From NCBI RefSeq assembly GCF_004784475.1, contig NZ_SRRT01000002.1:248001-312000 (forward strand): a stretch of DNA of 64,000 nt, given 5' to 3'. The stretch comes from Streptomyces bauhiniae. Lineage in GTDB: Bacteria > Actinomycetota > Actinomycetes > Streptomycetales > Streptomycetaceae. The notes under the pieces were generated by a model, which searched no databases, was not told where the DNA came from, and saw only the letters and a list, made by a program, of their open reading frames with translations. Shown here one piece after another: positions 51,341 through 59,220 of this stretch. The first letter of the stretch is position 1, and each line of letters opens with the position of its first letter. Made by a program: the position numbers and the translations under genes.

Positions 51341-51979
51341 CTTCTCGACCTCCTGGGTGCGGGGGTCTGCCGCTGTCGGGCAGTTCGTAGGGGGGTGCCG
51401 GCTGGCTACAGGTACGGGCGTCCGGCCCAGCGCGTTCAATCCCGATCGCCAACTTCGTTGCGTGGGTGGGGAATCGGCCACGCCCACGCCTCTTCTGACA
51501 CACCGGCACCTCAGTGACCCCGCGTCACCGACCGGTCGCCGTGCGCCCAACACCGGTAGCGGAATCCCCGCTTCAGGGAATCTGCACATCCCGCACCCAG
51601 GCAGGTCACGGACCGCGAGGTTTGCACACCGGTGCGGGTGTCCCGGACACGCCTTTGGAGAGGTGTGCCGGATTCGCGTTACCGGCGGTAGTGGAGACGG
51701 CGCGACGACGACGCGGGGAATGTGAAGGAGAACCGTCCACGGCGTGCGCGCCCCTGCACGAATGAACCTCACCGTGGACCGAACTCGCTGGTGAGAGCCC
51801 TGAGCAAGTGGAACCGGGCGCTGCGTGCGTGCTTTGATCCATCGCATCGCAGGAACCGCCCCAGGGCTGCCGGAGACGGCGGCCCGAAGGTCTGGAACTC
51901 CTCGCGGTCGCGGCCGTCATCTGTCCCCAGAGGGGGCCGCTCCCCCCTTGTGAAGACCCATACGAAGGGAAGTTCCCTC
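51341..51979. other. Long divergent intergenic region upstream of the peptide operon
   Basis: This 639 bp region has no convincing gene: the open frames in it lack Streptomyces codon bias. It should hold the promoters of the divergent protease and precursor genes. I see no clear -35/-10 pair. A short GGGGG/CCCCC hairpin lies at 51932-51946, just before the precursor ribosome site. The region may encode a small RNA or long leaders. Confidence 0.6.
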
Positions 51980-52195
51980 ATGAACTCCACCCCCCGTGTC
52001 GAGACCGTCGAGATCTCGGACGCCGAGCTGGACAACGTTTCCGGCGGCCTGTCCGTGAACGCCCTCTCCACCGTGACCGGCGCCGTCAACGGCATCGCCC
52101 CGGTTTCCGGCCTGGTGGACACCGTCGTCGGCACCGTCGAGGGTGTCACCGGCCTCAACACGGCCCCGGTCACCGGCCTGGTCGCCGGTCTCTGA
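51980..52195 (+). CDS. RiPP-like precursor peptide with a double-glycine leader
   Basis: 71 residues. The leader is MNSTPRVETVEISDAELDNVSGG (residues 1-23 in outline). Acidic and hydrophobic positions before the Gly-Gly at 22-23 match leaders cut by C39 peptidases, and similar Streptomyces leaders are annotated as type A2 lantipeptide. The predicted core (24-71, 48 residues) is rich in Val, Gly, Thr and Leu, has no Cys, and contains two related parts (APVSGLV at 40-46, APVTGLV at 62-68). GAAGGGA lies about 10 nt before the ATG. The downstream genes supply the export machinery, and no modifying enzyme is adjacent. Activity could be antimicrobial, surfactant-like or signalling. Confidence 0.82.
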   Translation: MNSTPRVETVEISDAELDNVSGGLSVNALSTVTGAVNGIAPVSGLVDTVVGTVEGVTGLNTAPVTGLVAGL

Positions 52196-52212
52196 CCGCA
52201 CCTCGGTGTCAC

Positions 52213-52250
52213 CGAGAGTCCCGGACCCCCTCGCGGGTCCGGGACTCTCG
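52213..52250 (+). terminator. Strong hairpin between the precursor and transporter genes (attenuator)
   Basis: CGAGAGTCCCGGACCC (52213-52228) pairs perfectly with GGGTCCGGGACTCTCG (52235-52250) over a 6 nt loop. It starts 17 bp after the precursor stop and lacks a T tract. It would give partial termination or protect the precursor mRNA, producing more peptide than transporter. Confidence 0.72.
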
Positions 52251-52303
52251 GGCGTCCCGAAACAATTCCGTGCCGTCGTCTCTCCTCGGGTGAGGGAAGT
52301 TCC

Positions 52304-53110
52304 GTGCAGTTCCGCCAACAGGCCCTCGCCAAGCTCCAGTCGCCGGAGGATCTCGACCTCCCGGTGCGGCTGGCACGCCCGCAGGGGTGGCTCGTGCTGG
52401 GCATCACCGTCGTCGTGATGGCGGCCGCCTCGGTGTGGGCGGTGACCGGTTCGGTCGCCTCCACCGTGAGCGCCCCGGCCATCCTCAACCACGGGCAGGG
52501 CAGTTACGTCCTCCAGAGCCCGGTGGCCGGACAGGTCACCGGTGTGCTCGCCAGGCAGGGGCAACGGCTGCCCGCGAACGCCCCCGTGCTCAAGGTCCGT
52601 ACCGCCGAGGGCGATTCGGTGATCCGTACCGTCGCCGCGGGGCGGATCACCGCGCTGGCCGCGACCATCGGGCAGATCGTGCAGCCCGGCGCCGACGTGG
52701 CCGCGGTGGAGAAGGTCGCGCACGACTCCGACCCCCTCTACGCGACGGTGTACGTCCCCGCCGAGAACGCCGCCTCGATTCCCGCGCACGCCACGGTCGA
52801 CCTGACCGTGTCCTCCGTACCGGCCGAGCGCTACGGCGTGCTGCGCGGCACGGTGAAGTCCGTGGACCGCACGGCGCAGTCCGCGCAGTCGATCGGCGCG
52901 TTCCTCGGCGACAGCCAGCTCGGCAAGCAATTCACCAGCAAGGGCCGCCCGGTCGCCGTCCTCGTGGCGCTGGACAAGTCCTCGTCGGCGAGGAGCGGTT
53001 ACCGCTGGTCGTCGGCGGGTGGGCCGCCCTTCGGGCTCGACTCCATGACCCTGGCCTCCGGTGCGGTCCATCTGAGCGACCAGCGCCCGATCGATTGGCT
53101 GCTTCCGTGA
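52304..53110 (+). CDS. HlyD-family membrane fusion protein of a peptide exporter
   Basis: The 268-residue protein has a cytoplasmic N-terminus, one membrane helix (GWLVLGITVVVMAAASVWAVTG, about 28-49) and an extracytoplasmic barrel/lipoyl-type part (SPVAGQVTGVLARQGQRLPANAPVL, IVQPGADVAAVEKV). It is shorter than typical HlyD proteins and fits the adaptor of NHLM/PCAT-type systems. GAGGGAAG precedes the GTG. Its stop overlaps the next gene's GTG by 4 bp, so the two are translationally coupled. It would link the ABC exporters to the wall or outside. Confidence 0.85.
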   Translation: MQFRQQALAKLQSPEDLDLPVRLARPQGWLVLGITVVVMAAASVWAVTGSVASTVSAPAILNHGQGSYVLQSPVAGQVTGVLARQGQRLPANAPVLKVRTAEGDSVIRTVAAGRITALAATIGQIVQPGADVAAVEKVAHDSDPLYATVYVPAENAASIPAHATVDLTVSSVPAERYGVLRGTVKSVDRTAQSAQSIGAFLGDSQLGKQFTSKGRPVAVLVALDKSSSARSGYRWSSAGGPPFGLDSMTLASGAVHLSDQRPIDWLLP

Positions 53111-55341
53111 CCGCCCCGACCGACACCGCGCAGGAGAACCGCGGCCGCAGACGGGCCTCTCCCGCTCGCCGCCCGGTGCCCAAACCCCGTGGCGGCACGG
53201 TCCGTACGCCCACCGTGCTGCAGATGGAGGCCGTCGAGTGCGGTGCCGCCTCCCTCGCCATGGTGCTCGGCCACTACGGCCGCCATGTCCCGCTGGAGGA
53301 ACTCCGCATCGCCTGCGGTGTCTCCCGCGACGGCTCGCGCGCGAGCAACCTGCTGAAGGCAGCCCGGAGTTACGGGCTGACCGCCAAGGGCATGCAGATG
53401 GACCTCGCGGCGCTCGCCGACGTGCGCGCCCCGGCCATCCTGTTCTGGGAGTTCAACCACTACGTCGTCTACGACGGCATGGGCCGCCGCTTCGGCCGGC
53501 GCGGGGTGTACATCAACGACCCCGCCAAGGGCCGCCGGTTCGTGCCCATGGAGGAGTTCGACGGCAGCTTCACCGGAGTGGTGCTGGTGCTGGAGCCGGG
53601 CGACGGCTTCAGCAAGGGCGGCCGCAAGCCCGGAGTGCTCGGCGCGATGCCCGCCCGGCTGCGCGGCACGGCGGGCACGCTGCCGGCGGCGGTGCTGGCG
53701 AGCCTGCTGCTGGTCGCGGTGGGCGCGGCGGTGCCCGCGCTGAGCCGTACCTATATCGACATGTTTCTGATCGGCGGCCAGACCTCGCTGCTCGGCGTGC
53801 TGTTCGCGTCGATGGCGACCTGTGTGGCGCTGACCCTGGTGCTGACCTGGCTCCAGCAGGCCAACCTGCTGCACGGCCGGATCATCTCCTCCACCCTGTC
53901 CAGCGCGCGCTTCCTGCGCCATCTGCTGCGGCTGCCGGTCACCTTCTTCTCCCAGCGCTCCCCCGCCGACCTCGTCCAGCGGCTGCAGTCCAACGACCAG
54001 GTCGCCGAGACCCTGGCCCGCGACCTCGCGGCGGCGGGCGTGGACGCGATCGTGGTCGTGCTGTACGCGGTGCTGCTGTACACCTACGACCCGCAGCTCA
54101 CCTTCGTCGGCATCGGCGTGGCCCTGCTGAACATCGTGGCGATGCGGCTGGTGATCCGGCTGCGCGCGACGCGTACCGCGAAGCTGCGGGCGGACACCGC
54201 GCGGCTGACCAACACCTCCTACACCGGGCTTCAGCTCATCGAGACGATGAAGGCGACCGGCGGGGAGGACGGCTACTTCCGCAAGTGGGCCGGGCAGCAC
54301 GCGGCGACGCTGGAGGAGCAGCAGAAGCTCGGGGTGCCGAGCGCCTGGCTGGGCGTGGTCGCGCCGACGCTGGCCACCTTCAACAGTGCGCTGATCCTGT
54401 GGATCGGCGGCCTCAGGGCGGTCGAGGGGCACATCTCGGTCGGTCTGCTGGTGGCGTTCCAGGCGCTGGTGGCCCGCTTCACCGCGCCGCTCACCCGGCT
54501 CAACGGCGTGGCGGGCCGCATCCAGGACTTCGCGGCCGACGTGGCCCGGCTGAAGGACGTGGAGAACTTCCAGGCCGACCCGCTGTACGCGCGCCCCCAG
54601 GGCGCCGACGACACCCGCAGGCTGCGCGGGCACGTCGAGCTGGAGGGCGTCACCTTCGGCTACAGCCCGCTGGACAAGCCGCTGCTGACCGACTTCGACC
54701 TCACGGTGGGTCCGGGGCAGCAGGTGGCCCTGGTGGGCGGTTCGGGCAGCGGCAAGTCGACGGTGTCCCGGCTGATCTCGGGGCTGTACTCGCCCTGGGA
54801 GGGCGTGATCCGGATCGACGACCGCAGGCTGGAGGACATCCCGCGCGGCGCGCTCGCCGCCTCGGTGTCCTTCGTGGACCAGGACGTGTTCCTCTTCGAG
54901 GGCTCGGTCCGCGACAACGTGGCGCTGTGGGACCCCTCGATCCCGGACGAGGCCGTGGAGGAGGCGCTGCGGGACGCGGCGCTGTACGACGTGGTGGCGC
55001 GCCGGCCGGGCGGGGTGCACAGCAAGGTCGAGCAGGACGGCCGCAACTTCTCCGGCGGTCAGCGCCAGCGGCTGGAGATCGCGCGGGCGCTGGTGCGCCG
55101 CCCCAGCATCCTGGTGCTGGACGAGGTGACCAGCGCGCTGGACGCGGAGACGGAGCTGACGGTGATGGACAACCTGCGCCGGCGCGGCTGCGCCTGTGTG
55201 GTGATCGCCCACCGGCTGTCCACGGTCCGTGACAGCGACGAGATCGTGGTGCTCCAGCACGGCACGGTCGTGGAGCGGGGCAGGCACGAGGAGCTGGTGG
55301 CGCGCGGTGGCGCGTACGCGGCGCTGGTCAGGGAGCGGTGA
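53107..55341 (+). CDS. Peptidase-containing ABC exporter (C39 peptidase + ABC, NHLP/PCAT type)
   Basis: 744 residues. A C39 leader peptidase occupies about 31-165, with oxyanion Gln39, nucleophile Cys45 in VECGAASL, His118 in EFNHYVVYDG and Asp138 in YINDPAKG. A six-helix exporter domain (about 190-480) and an ABC ATPase (about 515-744) follow. The ATPase has Walker A GGSGSGKST (about 544), signature FSGGQRQRLEIARAL, Walker B ILVLDEVTSALD and H-loop AHRLST. The protein should cut the precursor after Gly-Gly and export the core. The GTG overlaps the upstream stop. All catalytic residues appear intact, so it is probably functional. Confidence 0.93.
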   Translation: MTAPTDTAQENRGRRRASPARRPVPKPRGGTVRTPTVLQMEAVECGAASLAMVLGHYGRHVPLEELRIACGVSRDGSRASNLLKAARSYGLTAKGMQMDLAALADVRAPAILFWEFNHYVVYDGMGRRFGRRGVYINDPAKGRRFVPMEEFDGSFTGVVLVLEPGDGFSKGGRKPGVLGAMPARLRGTAGTLPAAVLASLLLVAVGAAVPALSRTYIDMFLIGGQTSLLGVLFASMATCVALTLVLTWLQQANLLHGRIISSTLSSARFLRHLLRLPVTFFSQRSPADLVQRLQSNDQVAETLARDLAAAGVDAIVVVLYAVLLYTYDPQLTFVGIGVALLNIVAMRLVIRLRATRTAKLRADTARLTNTSYTGLQLIETMKATGGEDGYFRKWAGQHAATLEEQQKLGVPSAWLGVVAPTLATFNSALILWIGGLRAVEGHISVGLLVAFQALVARFTAPLTRLNGVAGRIQDFAADVARLKDVENFQADPLYARPQGADDTRRLRGHVELEGVTFGYSPLDKPLLTDFDLTVGPGQQVALVGGSGSGKSTVSRLISGLYSPWEGVIRIDDRRLEDIPRGALAASVSFVDQDVFLFEGSVRDNVALWDPSIPDEAVEEALRDAALYDVVARRPGGVHSKVEQDGRNFSGGQRQRLEIARALVRRPSILVLDEVTSALDAETELTVMDNLRRRGCACVVIAHRLSTVRDSDEIVVLQHGTVVERGRHEELVARGGAYAALVRER

Positions 55342-55342
55342 G

Positions 55343-58159
55343 ATGACGTCCACGCACGACGGTGATCTGGTGCTGGGCGCCCTCGGCTCGCTGGGTACGC
55401 GGGTCGACTGCGCCGGGCTGAACCGGCTGGATCTCGAGGGTCCGCAGGTGCTCTGGCTGGTGGCGGCCGGCGCGCTGGACCTGTTCGCGGTGGACGCCGC
55501 CGAGCAGGGCCACTGGCACCACCTGGGCCGGGTGGAGGCGGGCGCGCTGCTGCTCGGCCCGGTCGCCGGACCCCAGCACACCCTGGTGGCCCGCCCGGTG
55601 CGGGACTGTGTGGTGCACCGGGTGAACCTGCGCGAGCTGTACCAGGGCGCGCACACCGAGACCTGGTCCTACGACGAGTACGGCAACCCGCAGTACGTCC
55701 CGCCCTCCTCCAGCCCGCTGGAGTACGCCCTCGCCCTCGGCGTCGGCCGGGGCCTGTCGGTGCTGTTCCAGGCGCCGCTCGCCGAGGACCGGTCGGTGGC
55801 GCCGTCGGACGACGACGTGTTCTGGATGCAGGTGCCGCCGGGCAGCGTGCAGTACGGCTCGGTGTACGGCGCGGAGGCGGCGGCCGACCTGCTGATGGAC
55901 CCGGGGCTGTGGCAGAGCCTGGTCGACCAGCAGTACCGGCTGCTGACCGCGCTGGACCGCTGGATCGAGCAGTTGGAGCGCACCCACGAGACACGGGCGG
56001 CGGCCGGCATCAAGGCCGGTGAGGCGGTACGCGCCCAGGCCGACCAGACCTTGCTCGCCTCCATCGGCAAGCGCTCGGACCGGCGGACCACGGCGGCCGA
56101 CGCGGACGCCGGGTACGCGGCCTGCAAGCTGGTCGCGCAGGCGGCCGGGATCACACTGGCCGACCCGGCGCGCGGGATCGGCGAGAGCGAGCGGCTGGAC
56201 CCGGTGGAGCGCGTCGCGCTGGCCTCCCGGGTCCGGGTCCGGGCGGTACGCCTGGAGGGCCGCTGGTGGCGGGAGAACGTGGGCCCGCTGGTCGGTCACC
56301 GGGCGCTGTCCGGGGCGCCGGTGGCGCTGCTGTGGCGCCGGGGCGGCTATGTGGCCGTACAGCCGGCGACCGGCCGGGAGACGCCGGTGGAGAAGGCGAA
56401 CGCGGAGGAGTTCGAGCCGCGTGCGGTGATGTTCTACCGGCCGCTGCCCGAGAAGCGGCTCGGCCCGCTGGGCCTGCTCCGGTTCAGCCTGGGCGGGACG
56501 CGGAACGATGTGCTGAACCTGCTGCTCGCGGGGCTGGTCACGGTGGCGATCGGCGCGCTCGTGCCCATCGCCACGGGCAAGGTGCTCGGCGAGTACGTAC
56601 CGCAGGCGCGGGAGAACCTGATCGCGCAGGTCTGTCTCGCGGTGATGCTCAGCGGGGTGGTGTCGGCGGCGTTCACGCTGCTGGAGAACCTCACCATCCT
56701 GCGTCTTGAGGGGCGCATCGAGGGCTCGCTCCAACCGGCGGTCTGGGACCGGCTGTTGCGGCTGCCGACCCGCTTCTTCAGCGGACGCTCCACCGGTGAG
56801 CTGGCGAGCGCCGCGATGGGCATCAGCTCGATCCGGCGGCTGCTGGCGGGCGTCGGCCCGGTGGTGGCGCAGTCGGTGACGATCGGCGCGATGAACGTCG
56901 GCCTGCTGCTGTACTACAGCGTGCCGATGGCGATGGCCGCGATCGCGATGCTCCTGGTGATCGGCGCCGTTTTCACGGGACTTGGGCTGTGGCAGGTGCG
57001 CTGGCAGCGGCGGTTGGTGACCCTCGGCAACAAGCTGAACAACCAGGCGTTCCAGACCTTGCGCGGCCTGCCCAAGCTGCGGGTGGCGTCGGCGGAGAAC
57101 TACGCCTACGCCGCCTGGGCGCGGGAGTTCGCCCGCAGCCGGGAGCTCCAGCAGAAGGTCGGCCGGATCAAGAACCTCAGCTCGGTGCTGGGCGCGGTGT
57201 ATCTGCCGGTGTGCACGCTGGTGATGTTCATGCTGCTGGCGGGTCCGGCGAAGGGCGCGATGTCGGCGGCGGCGTTCCTCACCTTCAGCACGGCGGTGAC
57301 GATGGTGCTGACCTCGGTCACCCAGCTCACCGGCGCCTTCGTGTCGGCGGTGGCGGCGCTGCCGCTGTTCGAGGAGCTGCGCCCGGTGCTGGACGCCACC
57401 CCGGAGGTGCGGGCGGGCAGCACCCGGCCGGGCCCGCTGACCGGCGCGCTGGAGGCCCGGCGGCTGTCGTTCCGCTACTCCGACGACGGCCCGCTGGTGC
57501 TGGACGACGTGTCCTTCGCGGTGCGGCCGGGCGAGTTCGTCGCGGTGGTCGGCCCGAGCGGCTGCGGCAAGTCGACCCTGCTGCGCCTGCTGATCGGCTT
57601 CGACAAGCCGGTCTCCGGCAGTGTGCTGTACGACGGCCAGGATCTCGGCGCGCTGGACCAGTCGGCGGTGCGGCGGCAGTGCGGGGTGGTGCTCCAGCAC
57701 GCCCAGCCGTTCAACGGCTCCATCATGGACGTGGTCTGCGGCACCGAGCCGTACACGCCGGAGGAGGTCATGGCGGCCATCGAGCTGGCGGGCCTCGCGG
57801 AGGACGTGCGGCGGATGCCGATGGGGCTGCACACCATCGTCGCCGGGAGCGGCGCGGTCTCCGGCGGGCAGCGCCAACGGCTGATGATCGCCCAGGCGTT
57901 GATCCGCCGGCCGCGCATCCTCTTCTTCGACGAGGCGACCAGCGCCCTGGACAACGACACCCAGCGCACGGTCATCGAGTCCACCCGCAAGCTGAACGCC
58001 ACCCGGGTGGTCATCGCGCACCGGCTGTCCACCGTGATGGACGCGGACCGGGTGGTGGTGATGGAGGACGGCAAGGTGATCCAGCAGGGCACCCCCGCCG
58101 AACTGCTCGCCGACACCGGGGGCCGGCTGCACGAACTGGTGCGCAGGCAACTGGCGTAG
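55343..58159 (+). CDS. NHLM-type ABC exporter with a long N-terminal domain
   Basis: 938 residues. The first 390 residues form a soluble part that is not a C39 peptidase. It contains QVLWLVAAGALDLFAVD and ALDRWIEQLERTHETRAAAG. An exporter membrane domain (about 390-680) follows, then an ABC ATPase with Walker A GPSGCGKST (about 737), signature VSGGQRQRLMIAQAL, Walker B ILFFDEATSALD and AHRLST. This is the layout of the second ABC gene in NHLM bacteriocin systems, thought to pair with the peptidase-ABC protein. One base separates it from the upstream stop. The N-terminal domain may recognise the peptide. Confidence 0.9.
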   Translation: MTSTHDGDLVLGALGSLGTRVDCAGLNRLDLEGPQVLWLVAAGALDLFAVDAAEQGHWHHLGRVEAGALLLGPVAGPQHTLVARPVRDCVVHRVNLRELYQGAHTETWSYDEYGNPQYVPPSSSPLEYALALGVGRGLSVLFQAPLAEDRSVAPSDDDVFWMQVPPGSVQYGSVYGAEAAADLLMDPGLWQSLVDQQYRLLTALDRWIEQLERTHETRAAAGIKAGEAVRAQADQTLLASIGKRSDRRTTAADADAGYAACKLVAQAAGITLADPARGIGESERLDPVERVALASRVRVRAVRLEGRWWRENVGPLVGHRALSGAPVALLWRRGGYVAVQPATGRETPVEKANAEEFEPRAVMFYRPLPEKRLGPLGLLRFSLGGTRNDVLNLLLAGLVTVAIGALVPIATGKVLGEYVPQARENLIAQVCLAVMLSGVVSAAFTLLENLTILRLEGRIEGSLQPAVWDRLLRLPTRFFSGRSTGELASAAMGISSIRRLLAGVGPVVAQSVTIGAMNVGLLLYYSVPMAMAAIAMLLVIGAVFTGLGLWQVRWQRRLVTLGNKLNNQAFQTLRGLPKLRVASAENYAYAAWAREFARSRELQQKVGRIKNLSSVLGAVYLPVCTLVMFMLLAGPAKGAMSAAAFLTFSTAVTMVLTSVTQLTGAFVSAVAALPLFEELRPVLDATPEVRAGSTRPGPLTGALEARRLSFRYSDDGPLVLDDVSFAVRPGEFVAVVGPSGCGKSTLLRLLIGFDKPVSGSVLYDGQDLGALDQSAVRRQCGVVLQHAQPFNGSIMDVVCGTEPYTPEEVMAAIELAGLAEDVRRMPMGLHTIVAGSGAVSGGQRQRLMIAQALIRRPRILFFDEATSALDNDTQRTVIESTRKLNATRVVIAHRLSTVMDADRVVVMEDGKVIQQGTPAELLADTGGRLHELVRRQLA

Positions 58160-58169
58160 GGATGGATGT

Positions 58170-58214
58170 GCCGCTTCCCGGCGAGGCCCCCCACGGGCCT
58201 GGCCGGGAAGCGGC
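58170..58214 (+). terminator. Terminator of the peptide export operon
   Basis: GCCGCTTCCCGGC (58170-58182) pairs perfectly with GCCGGGAAGCGGC (58202-58214), with an inner GGCCC/GGGCC stem. It lies 11 bp after the stop of the second ABC gene. Confidence 0.85.
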
Positions 58215-58346
58215 TGTGGGTCCGGAAGGCGGCGGCCCCACTCCGCCTCACCCTCCCGGTACGGGATCGCCGGTCGCTCCGCCCCAGGGGCCGCACTCCC
58301 CAGTTGCGAAACCGACCCTGCGGCACGGAGCCCGTGCGATCCCGGT

Positions 58347-58769
58347 CTAGAACGCGAAGACGCTGCTGTTCAGCGCGTCCTTCGCGCAAGCGTTGCCGAA
58401 CGTGCGCTCGTAGGCGACCCGTTGGCCCTGCCAGACACCCTGGACGGTGACGACCACGGGGTCGTACAGCCGGGTGCAGTACACGTCGGGGCGGGCCTTC
58501 AGGGCAGTGAAGTCGCCGCTGACGCCGCGCAGTTCGTCGCAGGCGGCGGCCGCCGCGGGGTGGGTGCCGGTGGCCGTCGGGGCGCAGCTCAGGGTGACGG
58601 CGCGCTCCGGGGTGACCGTGGTCGCGCTGTCGCCGTGCCCGGTGGTGAGGACCAGTGCCGAGGGCGCGTACAGGGAGGCAGGCGCGGCTACGGCGGAACC
58701 GGTCAGGGGTCCGCAGACGGCGGCGGCGGTGAGGCCGAGGGCCGCGGCCCAGCGCGCGGTGTTCCGCAT
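58347..58769 (-). CDS. Subtilisin-inhibitor-like (SSI) secreted protease inhibitor, Arg at P1
   Basis: 140 residues. A signal peptide (about 1-29) precedes the SSI fold. Four cysteines (62, 77, 98, 128) match the two disulfides of the family. [20 protein letters not shown] contains the reactive loop, and the protein ends in the typical SSVFAF. By alignment the scissile bond is Arg100-Leu101. The Streptomyces SSI has Met at P1, so an Arg suggests inhibition of trypsin-like enzymes. GGAAGG lies 9 nt before the ATG at 58769; ATG at 58778 is the alternative. It lies beside the export operon, convergent with it. Confidence 0.93.
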   Translation of the reverse strand: MRNTARWAAALGLTAAAVCGPLTGSAVAAPASLYAPSALVLTTGHGDSATTVTPERAVTLSCAPTATGTHPAAAAACDELRGVSGDFTALKARPDVYCTRLYDPVVVTVQGVWQGQRVAYERTFGNACAKDALNSSVFAF

Positions 58770-59220
58770 GGTGTGCATCCTTCCGCTCGATTTTGAGGGT
58801 GTGCCGTCCTTTGCCCGGTGGGGCGCCGCGACGGCGAGCGCCACTCTGCCGAGTCCGCAGCCGGAACACACATCCCACCCATGACTTTCAGTAACATTGC
58901 GTATTGAATCAGTGGCGCGAAGTCACGGAATTCGAACACGTCGGCCCCTCAACGCCGGGCTTTCCGAATACCGGGATCGGCCCGATGGCCGGAACTCACC
59001 GCCTGAGCAATCGGCCTGAAACATTCCGCCCACCCGCGCCGGGGCCGCTTTCACGATCCGCCCGCGACACCTTCACGATTCCCCGCGTTCGCCCGGGTTT
59101 CGCCGACCCCTCCGGATGGTCGAACCCTCCACAGGGGCGGCCGGAGATGGATGAAACGTCCCCTGGCTCGCCGTGCCGATCCGGCCGTACCGTCGGCAGA
59201 CCCCGTCCCTGGAGCCCCAG
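58770..59220. other. Intergenic region between the SSI and NCS1 transporter genes
   Basis: This 451 bp region includes a relatively AT-rich stretch (about 58875-58940) that probably holds the SSI promoter on the minus strand. I see no small gene, known riboswitch or strong hairpin. Confidence 0.55.

Noticed and set aside
51606..51920. Minus-strand open frame in the long intergenic region
   Set aside because: The product is Ser/Arg-rich with poor codon bias, and no ribosome site is visible.
51722..51979. In-frame N-terminal extension of the precursor peptide from a GTG at 51722
   Set aside because: Its composition is not Streptomyces-like, and the ATG at 51980 has a good ribosome site and a typical Gly-Gly leader start.
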